DNA of 64,000 bases from an uncultured Christensenella sp. (lineage in GTDB: Bacteria; Bacillota; Clostridia; Christensenellales; Borkfalkiaceae): positions 28,921 through 92,920 of the forward strand of contig CAJTPB010000007.1 in assembly GCA_910578065.1 (NCBI GenBank), in the 5' to 3' direction. Both the position numbers and the translations under genes were made by a program. Shown here one piece after another: positions 58,348 through 64,000 of the stretch. Below the pieces are notes generated by a model that made no database searches, was not told where the DNA came from, and worked only from the letters and a program-made list of their open reading frames with translations. Position 1 is the stretch's first letter. Each line of letters opens with the position of its first letter.

Positions 58348-58377
58348 ATTATAACAAAATACGCCCTTTAAAGTCAA
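58348..58377 (-). promoter_or_regulatory. Promoter of the purine operon
   Basis: Minus-strand TTGACT (58372-58377), an 18-base spacer and TATAAT (58348-58353). It leads into the structured leader before purE. Confidence 0.8.
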
Positions 58378-58412
58378 GCGAATCGTAACAGGATTTTCGC
58401 GCGAACTTGCGG

Positions 58413-59258
58413 TTACTTATTATCTTTTCCGATCGCCGCTTCGTTTTCCAATTCCCCTTTATAAGAAGGATTTTTCTTTAACTGCTTTATTCCCTCTTGC
58501 GCCAGGGGAACGGATTCGGGATTGGCGCGGGAGCGCAGCGAAGGAAACGCTTTTAACAGCCGTTTGGGCATTTTTGCCACCACTTTTAACACCGCTTCGC
58601 CGCATTTTTCTTTTGCGGCGGAAACCCCTTTTCCGACGGCGAGCGTCGCGCCCGCAACCGTTTTACCGATTAAATCGGAACCCCGTTTCATCGCTTTGGA
58701 AACTTCTTCCAACTCTTTAAAACCGCGGTTTAATTTTAATACCTGCAACACGGTAACGATAAGATCGGCAGCCATCGCCGCCGCGCACAAGCACACCCAA
58801 ACGGTGCCCGAAACTTCCCCGAACAAATGGGCAAACCAAAATACGAGCGGATGCGCCACCTCTATTACGAGCAGTACCGCAAGCCCCCAAATAAGGGAAA
58901 ATTCCAAACAGATATATCCTTTAAAATTGAACTTGCATGCAGAATAATCCCACCACTTATTATGAAAAAACGTTTCCAGCGCCCAGCCCGTGATCAGTTC
59001 GATCAAGGTAGGGAACGCGATCCCCACCAAAAAGACGAGCCATGCCTTTTCCGCCCCTTTGCCCAGCATTAACAAAATGCACGTTACCCCTACGCCGTAG
59101 ATAGGGCAAACGGGTCCGTTTAAAAATCCGCGGTTGATAAATTTACCCGTCTTTACCGCGTGAAAGGCAACTTCGCTTACCCACCCCAAAAAAGAGTACA
59201 GAAAAAAGTACGCGAATACTTCGTATAAACTAAGCGTGTTCAGCATGATCGATTGCAT
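58413..59258 (-). CDS. Putative ABC-type IV membrane protein (PF06541-like)
   Basis: A 281-residue protein with about five membrane helices in its first ~200 residues: FAYFFLYSFLGWVSEVAFHA, GFLNGPVCPIYGVGVTCILL, VFLVGIAFPTLIELITGWAL, NFKGYICLEFSLIWGLAVLL and SGTVWVCLCAAAMAADLIVT. The G-x-x-N-G-P-x-x-P-x-Y-G motif is a hallmark of a clostridial membrane family annotated as putative ABC transporter or CmpB. The C-terminal ~100 residues are a soluble basic tail (KAMKRGSDLIGK..). ATG 59258 follows GGAGG; the frame opens further upstream over the promoter. Its own promoter is at 59284-59312. Function unknown. Confidence 0.8.
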   Translation of the reverse strand: MQSIMLNTLSLYEVFAYFFLYSFLGWVSEVAFHAVKTGKFINRGFLNGPVCPIYGVGVTCILLMLGKGAEKAWLVFLVGIAFPTLIELITGWALETFFHNKWWDYSACKFNFKGYICLEFSLIWGLAVLLVIEVAHPLVFWFAHLFGEVSGTVWVCLCAAAMAADLIVTVLQVLKLNRGFKELEEVSKAMKRGSDLIGKTVAGATLAVGKGVSAAKEKCGEAVLKVVAKMPKRLLKAFPSLRSRANPESVPLAQEGIKQLKKNPSYKGELENEAAIGKDNK

Positions 59259-59283
59259 GGCGTTTCCTCCGGGGTTTGATCGT

Positions 59284-59312
59284 ATTCTATCACAATTCAA
59301 CGCGTTTGTCAA
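59284..59312 (-). promoter_or_regulatory. Promoter of PF06541-like gene
   Basis: Minus-strand TTGACA (59307-59312), a 17-base spacer and TAGAAT (59284-59289). Confidence 0.75.
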
Positions 59313-59353
59313 CCGCTTAACTATATAAAGCGTTTCCGCTTATTGTATGGTTT

Positions 59354-59386
59354 CGCCCGACCGAATTATTCGGTCGGGCGTTTTTT
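59354..59386 (+). terminator. Strong hairpin with T-run on the plus strand
   Basis: CGCCCGACCGAA, a TTA loop and TTCGGTCGGGCG are followed by TTTTTT on the plus strand. The stem lies just after the XRE gene stop (minus strand); its T-run is on the other strand, so it may mainly stop plus-strand antisense transcripts. Confidence 0.6.
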
Positions 59387-59585
59387 ACAAATCGATTCCG
59401 AACAGAACGTTCGGCTCTACGTGAAATTTTCGGTAAATCGCATAAATACTGTCGTAATTGGGCTTTTTCTTCCCCATTAGCCATTGGCTTACCGTTGTTT
59501 GATTTACGCCGATAATATCCGCAAATTTTTGCTGGCTTAGGGCGTTTTCCGCCATGATCTGTTTGATGACCTCGATGTACGACAT
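59385..59585 (-). CDS. XRE-family regulator, leaderless
   Basis: A 66-residue helix-turn-helix protein: IKQIMAENALSQQKFADIIG, then GVNQTTVSQWLMGKKKPNYD with the recognition helix, ending RKFHVEPNVLFGID. ATG 59585 comes seven bases after an extended -10 (TGGTAAAAT on the minus strand), so its mRNA is probably leaderless. The divergent lipoprotein gene has palindromic sites AGGTCAAAAGACCT in its promoter that this protein may bind, making an autoregulated pair. Confidence 0.9.
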   Translation of the reverse strand: MSYIEVIKQIMAENALSQQKFADIIGVNQTTVSQWLMGKKKPNYDSIYAIYRKFHVEPNVLFGIDL

Positions 59586-59591
59586 AAAAAA

Positions 59592-59600
59592 ATTTTACCA
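59592..59600 (-). promoter_or_regulatory. Extended -10 of leaderless XRE gene
   Basis: TGGTAAAAT on the minus strand, with the ATG beginning seven bases after it. The sequence farther upstream overlaps operator-like repeats and has no good -35. Confidence 0.55.
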
Positions 59601-59606
59601 TTATTT

Positions 59607-59647
59607 AGGTCAAAAGTCTTGACATAGGTCAAAAGACCTAATATAAT
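59607..59647 (+). promoter_or_regulatory. Promoter of lipoprotein gene with operator repeats
   Basis: TTGACA (59619-59624), a 17-base spacer and TATAAT (59642-59647). The spacer is almost wholly filled by the palindrome AGGTCAAAAGACCT (59626-59639), and a half-site copy AGGTCAAAAG lies at 59607-59616 just before the -35. This fits repression by the adjacent XRE protein. Confidence 0.75.
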
Positions 59648-59675
59648 GTAACCATATCTTTCTAAGGAGAAAACC

Positions 59676-60539
59676 ATGAAAAAACTATTCGTTACTTTTA
59701 TTTCGGCGATTACGATGATCGTATCGAGTTTCGCATTCGGCGGGTGCGGCGCGGACAATTTTACCGAAAAACAATATCGTTTGAGCGAAATTTCCGCCGT
59801 ATACGATAACGCCGCAAGCGAAGAGGCAAAAACCGATTGCGAAAATAAGATACAAACCGTTCGAGCGACGATCGGAACTGCCGACAACCCTTACTGCACA
59901 TTTTACAAATTCGGCAATACCAACATTTTATTGACAAACTGCAACGGAACTTATCGGCTGACGAAATATGCGGTAAACGGAGGAAAAGTTTCCATCGACG
60001 TTTCTACCGCCGAATCGCCCGATAAATACCGTTTACCGATCCGCCAAAAATTTTTAAAAGACGATTCGCTCGAACGCGCAACGCTACAATCGGACGGAGA
60101 CCGGTTATCTTTAATGGAAACAATCGAAGGGATAACCGTAACCTATACCTTTGTGAAAGACGGAGAGGCGGATATTTCTACCGATTACGGCGGAAACCGC
60201 TATAAATTTATAGACGTTGAATACATGTCTTATACGACGGACGAAGAAAAAAATAAGAACGAATTGCAACACGCGGAACAAAGATTAAAAGACTTTCAAT
60301 TCGGCGGAACCGCTTGGTTTCCCGATAATACAAGGTGTAAATTATCCGGCGGAATCAGTTTCGAGCGCAATTACGATTGCAGATTAAACGAAAAACGGCA
60401 TTTTATCGAAGTAGGCAACGCAGAAACCAACGAATGGAACCCGAAGGGATTTTATATTTACGGCGATCTGCTTATTTACGAACGAACCTCTACGGGCGCA
60501 AAATACGGCATATATACTTTTTTTGTAAAAGAAAAATAA
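59676..60539 (+). CDS. Predicted lipoprotein of unknown function
   Basis: A 287-residue secreted protein with a lipoprotein signal peptide: basic MKK, hydrophobic LFVTFISAITMIVSSFAF and lipobox G-G-Cys (Cys24), after which the mature part is hydrophilic and beta-rich (YRLTKYAVNGGKVSIDVST, TVTYTFVKDGEADIS). Two cysteine pairs (C64/C75 region and later) may form disulfides. AAGGAG lies before ATG 59676. Its promoter is covered by palindromic operators next to an XRE gene, so expression is probably conditional. No family was recognised. Confidence 0.8.
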   Translation: MKKLFVTFISAITMIVSSFAFGGCGADNFTEKQYRLSEISAVYDNAASEEAKTDCENKIQTVRATIGTADNPYCTFYKFGNTNILLTNCNGTYRLTKYAVNGGKVSIDVSTAESPDKYRLPIRQKFLKDDSLERATLQSDGDRLSLMETIEGITVTYTFVKDGEADISTDYGGNRYKFIDVEYMSYTTDEEKNKNELQHAEQRLKDFQFGGTAWFPDNTRCKLSGGISFERNYDCRLNEKRHFIEVGNAETNEWNPKGFYIYGDLLIYERTSTGAKYGIYTFFVKEK

Positions 60540-60548
60540 ACAAAATAC

Positions 60549-60580
60549 AACGCGCCCCGCGAACGTTCGCGGGGCGCGTT
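60549..60580. terminator. 32-bp perfect palindrome between convergent genes
   Basis: AACGCGCCCCGCGAAC and its exact complement form a 16-bp stem with hardly any loop, between the lipoprotein and asparaginase genes. No long T-run follows, so it may act as a factor-dependent terminator or only a barrier. Confidence 0.55.
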
Positions 60581-60584
60581 ACGC

Positions 60585-61577
60585 TTATATTAAATCGCGT
60601 TCGACGGGCGTTTCGAACATGCGCTTGATCGCTTGCTCTTGCCGCGTCTGCGCCAAAATCCACATCAGTTTAGAAACGGTCGCTTCCAACGTCATGTTGC
60701 GCGCCTCCAATACGTTTCCGCAGGAAAACAGCCGTTTGCCCACCTCGTATTTATCGAGCGAGCTTCCTTCCCGCTCGACCTGCGTGCCGACGACGACCGT
60801 TTTTCCCCGCGCCGTAAAGTCTTGCAGAAGGGAGAAAAACTCATCGTCTTCATAGCGGGGCAGCCCGCCCGAACCGAACGATTCGATGATCACGCCGTCG
60901 TAATGCTCGGCAAGATAGCGGAAGATATCGGGGCGCATGCCGGGGATCATTTTTAAAACGAACACGTTGGGATCGAGCGAGCGGTAAAACACAGGGCTTT
61001 GCGCGGGCTTTTCCCCCTCGATATAATACACGGGCGCACCGTCGCGCACAACGGCGACTTCGGGAAAATCGATGCTCGAAAAGGCGTTATAACTGCGCGT
61101 GCGCGTTTTTTTTGCGCGCGTGCCCAAAATCACCTTTCCGTCGAACACGATGCGCACCCCGTACGCCTTTTCGTCCGCGCAAAAGGAAAACGCGTCGAAT
61201 AAGTTTCCGCGCGCGTCCGTATCGCGCAGGCACACGGATTTTTGCGACCCCGTAAGCACCACCGGCTTTGCGCTGTTCTGCACAAGGTACGAAAGCGCCG
61301 CCGCCGTATATGCCATGGTATCCGTTCCGTGCGTAATAACGAATCCGTCGTATTTTTCGTAATTCGCTCGGATGATTTCCGCCAGCGCGAGCCAATGCTT
61401 GTAATACACGTTGGTGCTGTCTAAATTAAACGGACTTACCGTTTCTACCGCGCACTTTTCCGCAATTTCGGGAACGTACGAAAGCAGTTCTTCGGGCGTG
61501 ATCACGGGGGAAAGCCCCTTGCCCGCGTTTTTAGAGGCGATCGTGCCGCCCGTTGCGATCATTAAAATTTTTTTCAT
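60585..61577 (-). CDS. ansA: L-asparaginase, type I
   Basis: Asparaginase hydrolyses asparagine to aspartate and ammonia. The 330-residue cytosolic form (no signal peptide) has IATGGTIASK with the nucleophilic threonine (residues ~5-14), ITHGTDTMAYTAAALSYL with the second threonine-aspartate pair, VVLTGSQKSV and ESFGSGGLPR. ATG 61577 is preceded by CAGGTGAAT; the open frame further upstream lies in the previous gene. It starts two bases after the phosphatase-like gene ends. It complements the aspartate-family genes of the window. Confidence 0.95.
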   Translation of the reverse strand: MKKILMIATGGTIASKNAGKGLSPVITPEELLSYVPEIAEKCAVETVSPFNLDSTNVYYKHWLALAEIIRANYEKYDGFVITHGTDTMAYTAAALSYLVQNSAKPVVLTGSQKSVCLRDTDARGNLFDAFSFCADEKAYGVRIVFDGKVILGTRAKKTRTRSYNAFSSIDFPEVAVVRDGAPVYYIEGEKPAQSPVFYRSLDPNVFVLKMIPGMRPDIFRYLAEHYDGVIIESFGSGGLPRYEDDEFFSLLQDFTARGKTVVVGTQVEREGSSLDKYEVGKRLFSCGNVLEARNMTLEATVSKLMWILAQTRQEQAIKRMFETPVERDLI

Positions 61578-61579
61578 AT

Positions 61580-62608
61580 TCACCTGCCTGCGGAACAACC
61601 CGTCAGTTTTAACTGTATTTTGTTTATTTCCCATTCGTCTAATCCCAAACCGCGCAGATAGTTCGCGCTTCCCGCACAGACGACGGTTTTAAGAAAACGG
61701 GAAAAAGCCTTTTCCCGCGCGTTTACCTGCGCCTCCCCCGCCGACCGCGCGGAAAGCAGAAATTCGCGCAGAACGGTTTGTGCGCTTGCGCCCGCCGCCG
61801 AAAGCAACAGTGCAGAAAGCACGCCCGTTGCCTCCGTTCCCGCACCGCCGCCGAACAGCACGCATCCTTCCGCACGCGCGCACGCCTTCAGCGCGCCGCG
61901 CATACCCGCGCTTTGTGCAAGACGTTCGTAATCGATTGCCGTATTCTTAAAATAAGACTGCAAAGAAATAACTTCCCTCGCGTGTTCGTTTATCCGCGTT
62001 TCCGCTTCTTTCCCGCAATCGACCGCAGTGCCGTGATCTGTTACAGGATATAATTCGGATTTATCTTCCCTCGTGTGTTCGTTTATCCGCGTTTCCGCTT
62101 CTTTCCCGCAATCGACCGCAGTGCCGTGATCTGTTACAGGATAAGACAATACGGAAAAATATTCCCCTGCGCGCTCGTTTGCCTGTTTTGCCGATTCTTC
62201 CCTAAAATCGATCAACGCGGCAACACCGTAATCCGCAAGCAGTTCCGCATCCTCTTCGCCCATAAACGCGGGAAAGTCGCAGCTTAGATACGCGCCGAAT
62301 TTGGAATACCGTTTTTCGCCTATTTTCACCCCGCCCAATTCGCGGCAATTCCTTACGCAGTTAAGCGGAAATTTGCGCGCGCCGTATTTTGCGGCAACGC
62401 GCTTAATCAGCTTGATATCGTAAGGAGCGGCGCGCTCTTCCGCTTCGCAAATACGCTCGATCACGGCGCGCTGCAATCGGTTATGCGCGCCCACCGGCGC
62501 GAGCACTTGCTCCCCTTCGCGCGCCATAAAATCGCATGCGTACCAATATGTTTTATCCGCAATGTTTTCGTCTTCCGTAAAGCGGAGCGCCGCAAACGTC
62601 CGTTTCAT
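61580..62608 (-). CDS. Tyrosine-phosphatase-like protein without catalytic cysteine
   Basis: A 342-residue protein with a short N-terminal domain (~1-80: YWYACDFMAREGEQVLAPVG, then APYDIKLIKRV), which looks like a small beta domain seen in clostridial nucleic-acid-linked proteins, and a Y_phosphatase3-like domain (NCVRNCRELGG near residue 85, LIDFREESAK). The catalytic loop HCxxGKDRTG is replaced by FGGGAGTEATG near residue 258, so it cannot use a cysteine mechanism. Between them is a recent 93-bp in-frame duplication (residues ~155-215). It precedes ansA by two bases and follows the nucleotidyltransferase gene by one. A binding or regulatory role is probable. Confidence 0.75.
   Translation of the reverse strand: MKRTFAALRFTEDENIADKTYWYACDFMAREGEQVLAPVGAHNRLQRAVIERICEAEERAAPYDIKLIKRVAAKYGARKFPLNCVRNCRELGGVKIGEKRYSKFGAYLSCDFPAFMGEEDAELLADYGVAALIDFREESAKQANERAGEYFSVLSYPVTDHGTAVDCGKEAETRINEHTREDKSELYPVTDHGTAVDCGKEAETRINEHAREVISLQSYFKNTAIDYERLAQSAGMRGALKACARAEGCVLFGGGAGTEATGVLSALLLSAAGASAQTVLREFLLSARSAGEAQVNAREKAFSRFLKTVVCAGSANYLRGLGLDEWEINKIQLKLTGCSAGR
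61972..62143 (-). repeat. In-frame 93-bp tandem duplication inside the phosphatase-like gene
   Basis: A 79-base segment at 61972-62050 recurs at 62065-62143 (period 93, 31 codons) with a single base difference. In protein both copies read YPVTDHGTAVDCGKEAETR. The near identity shows it is a young event. Each copy contains the only Cys of that region. Confidence 0.97.
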
Positions 62609-62609
62609 G

Positions 62610-63404
62610 TTACCACTCGTTGGGGAAGGGCGCGTTTTCTCTGCGCCACCAATCCTCGTAAAAGCGCACGTACTGTGAACAATTTTCGCTTACGTCTTCC
62701 GTTAAAGGCAACGCGCTTTGCGTTAAAAAACTTTTTACAAACGCTTCGCACGCGGCTACCGTAATATCGTTTAAAAAGGCTTTTCCCAATTCCAAAATAT
62801 TTTCGGGGCGGCGCGGGCACGCGCGCACCGCTTCTTCCAGCCGACGGTTACAGGGAAACAGCATTCTGTTTTCCGCCAAGATCAAGCGGTATACGCTGTA
62901 AACGATCTCCTGCGCCAAATGCGCGCGCATATACGTGTTTTCCGCTTGTACGCAATGCAAAAAATAACCGCGGTTAAGCTGTAAATTCGCATTGAAACAG
63001 CGCACCTTTTCGGGCAGTTCTTCTTCGGGATAGCGCGCGATTTTTTGCACGAGGGAAGCAATCTCTTCGTCCGTCGAATAAACGGTTTGCGCGTTTACAA
63101 ACGCATTGCGGGTAGGCTCGCTTGCGCGAATCGCCGCTTCTTGCAAAAACGCCTTCGTTTTATACTTAATATCGAAATAACCGCCCTCGTACGTACAGTA
63201 TCCCGCGATCACCTCGGCAAATTTCCCCTCTGCGGAAAGGCGGGCAAACCGCTCTTCGGTTACAACGATCACCGCGTCGATATCCGAATCGGGACGGGCA
63301 TTCCCTTTTATGACGGAGCCGTCTAACACGATCGCCGCAACTCCCTCTTGCCCGATGAAATATTCTTTTAACTTTTCGATACTCTCTTTATGGTGTAAAT
63401 ACAT
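62610..63404 (-). CDS. Nucleotidyltransferase-domain protein
   Basis: A 264-residue protein with a Pol-beta-like nucleotidyltransferase head: VLDGSVIKGNARPDSDIDAV, the G-S-x9-D-x-D pattern, followed by a strand with the third acid (YFDIKYK). The C-terminal ~150 residues are helical, as in aminoglycoside- or DUF4111-type adenylyltransferases. Substrate unknown. Its ATG (63404) and the GGGGGGAGA ribosome binding site fall in the most distal copy of the GIY-YIG gene's duplicated 3' end, so its start signal appears to be recruited from that repeat. It ends one base before the phosphatase-like gene begins. Confidence 0.82.
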   Translation of the reverse strand: MYLHHKESIEKLKEYFIGQEGVAAIVLDGSVIKGNARPDSDIDAVIVVTEERFARLSAEGKFAEVIAGYCTYEGGYFDIKYKTKAFLQEAAIRASEPTRNAFVNAQTVYSTDEEIASLVQKIARYPEEELPEKVRCFNANLQLNRGYFLHCVQAENTYMRAHLAQEIVYSVYRLILAENRMLFPCNRRLEEAVRACPRRPENILELGKAFLNDITVAACEAFVKSFLTQSALPLTEDVSENCSQYVRFYEDWWRRENAPFPNEW

Positions 63405-63573
63405 TTCTCCCCCCGATAAGCGTAAGTTTTTCTTCGCGTAATAGTTGTTTTATATGCCGTTCGCGGCTGCGATACTTTTTTTACGGCGCAAATACATTCC
63501 CTTCCCCGATGAGCGCAAGTTTTTCTTCGCGCGATAGTTGTTTTATATGCCGTTCGCGGCTGCGATACTTTCT
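63405..63573 (-). repeat. Copies of the GIY-YIG gene 3' end, period 93
   Basis: The 3' end of the GIY-YIG gene (GATGAGCGCAAGTTTTTCTT at 63601 on the plus strand) recurs at 63508 and, with changes (GATAAGCGTAAG), at 63415, exactly 93 apart. The copies keep CGGCTGCG and ATATGCCGTTCGCGG. A 164-codon minus-strand open frame running through them repeats ARRKTCAHRGRECICAVKKV but is out of frame with the gene. Confidence 0.95.
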
Positions 63574-63846
63574 TTACGGCGCAAATACATTCCCTTCCCC
63601 GATGAGCGCAAGTTTTTCTTCGCGCGATAGTTGTTTTATATGCCATTCGCGGCTGCGCGCTTCGCGTTCGGTCGCAAACGATTCTTGATAAACGAGCGTT
63701 ACGGGCAGCCTGCTTTTGGTATACTTCGCCCCCTTGCCCGCGTTGTGCACGCTTATTCTGCGGGCGATATGCTTCGTCCAACCCGTGTACAGACTTCCGT
63801 CTGCACAGCGTACGATATATACGTAATTGTTTTGCTCTTGCTCCAT
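63574..63846 (-). CDS. GIY-YIG nuclease superfamily protein
   Basis: A 90-residue single-domain protein of the UPF0213/YhbQ type: NYVYIVRCADGSLYTGWT holds the GIY-YIG-like motif (here YVYIV..LYTGW), followed by KHIARRISVHNAGKGAKYTK with the conserved arginine and ending EREARSREWHIKQLSREEKL. Members may act as structure-specific nucleases; cellular role unknown. ATG 63846 lies eight bases after TATAAT, so it is nearly leaderless. Its last ~30 codons have been copied twice downstream. Confidence 0.92.
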   Translation of the reverse strand: MEQEQNNYVYIVRCADGSLYTGWTKHIARRISVHNAGKGAKYTKSRLPVTLVYQESFATEREARSREWHIKQLSREEKLALIGEGNVFAP

Positions 63847-63853
63847 CGCGCCT

Positions 63854-63882
63854 ATTATACATGAAACGTCTTACAAAAACAA
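63854..63882 (-). promoter_or_regulatory. Promoter of GIY-YIG gene, near-leaderless
   Basis: Minus-strand TATAAT (63854-63859) with a moderate -35 TTGTTT (63877-63882) at 17 bases. Only seven bases separate the -10 box from ATG 63846. Confidence 0.6.
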
Positions 63883-63954
63883 GGTTTTTTTACGACCACC
63901 GCAAGATTATTTGCCGAACGCATAAAACGGCACGTACGCGCAAGAAATAATAAT

Positions 63955-63973
63955 CCACCCGCATAGCGGGTGG
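63955..63973. terminator. Short hairpin near the right edge
   Basis: CCACCCGC-ATA-GCGGGTGG followed by TATTTCATTTTC on the plus strand. It may end a transcript that enters from, or leaves to, the right of the window. Confidence 0.45.
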
Positions 63974-64000
63974 TATTTCATTTTCGGGCATAGCCCTAAT

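Noticed and set aside
63368..63862. 164-codon minus-strand frame with repeated protein motif
   Set aside because: It runs out of frame through the GIY-YIG gene and its copies; the protein repeat only mirrors the 93-bp DNA repeat.

Overview
This window looks like a chromosomal segment of a Gram-positive Clostridia bacterium (Bacillota) of roughly 50% GC. The evidence is the gene content and order: rpmE-prmC-prfA, rpsF-ssb-rpsR, cdaA, ylqF-rnhB-yraN beside trmD and rimM, and a clostridial purine operon with the long one-chain PurL. Promoters are sigma-A-like and ribosome binding sites are strong AGGAGG types. Dense overlapping operons with reduced or fused house-keeping genes would fit a host-associated lineage such as Christensenellales, but that placement is an inference. 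No rRNA, tRNA, CRISPR, prophage or transposase was seen.

Layout. 1-6 kb: minus-strand threonine synthase (cut by the edge), a small P-loop protein, an aminotransferase, prfA, a DUF1385-PrmC fusion and rpmE. 6-10.9 kb: plus-strand dehydrogenase-like protein, cardiolipin synthase, HAD phosphatase, YfcE phosphodiesterase and a small membrane protein. 10.9-14.3 kb: SpoIIE-type phosphatase and lipid kinase divergent from the CCA-adding enzyme. 14.7-20.2 kb: rmuC, a leaderless small gene, a large repeat-bearing membrane protein, then rpsF-ssb-rpsR. 20.2-21.9 kb: a repeat array and an AT-rich islet with two Cys4 mini-proteins and two XRE regulators. 22-28.7 kb: lysC, DUF1015, a 36-residue CdaR-like membrane peptide, cdaA, holA and comEC. 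28.8-35 kb: a giant DUF4011 helicase-nuclease and a dead MGMT-like gene. 35-42 kb: yraN, rnhB, ylqF, a 2H protein, trmD, an ABC pair, rimM, tmk and degV. 42-58.4 kb: GNAT, mutY, fhs and a ten-step purine pathway read as purE-C-F-M-N, IMP cyclohydrolase, AICAR transformylase, purD, purL, under a probable ZTP riboswitch. 58.4-64 kb: a membrane protein, an XRE/lipoprotein pair, asparaginase, a pseudo-phosphatase, a nucleotidyltransferase and a GIY-YIG protein.

How it works together. The purine block, ZTP sensor and fhs form one folate/purine module: ZTP, which builds up when 10-formyl-THF is short, would relieve termination. A second theme is aspartate-family metabolism (thrC, aminotransferase, lysC, asparaginase).

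The most striking pattern is outside the genes. Nearly every long gap is made of short tandem duplications (periods of about 80-225 bp). Several are decayed copies of the adjoining gene end: GNAT, the 850-residue protein, purN and GIY-YIG at the 3' end, and holA and possibly purM at the 5' end. One recent copy is in frame inside a gene, and another seems to supply the start codon of the next gene. Other notable items are the mini-CdaR, five leaderless or near-leaderless promoters, and two divergent promoters sharing one palindromic -35 box.
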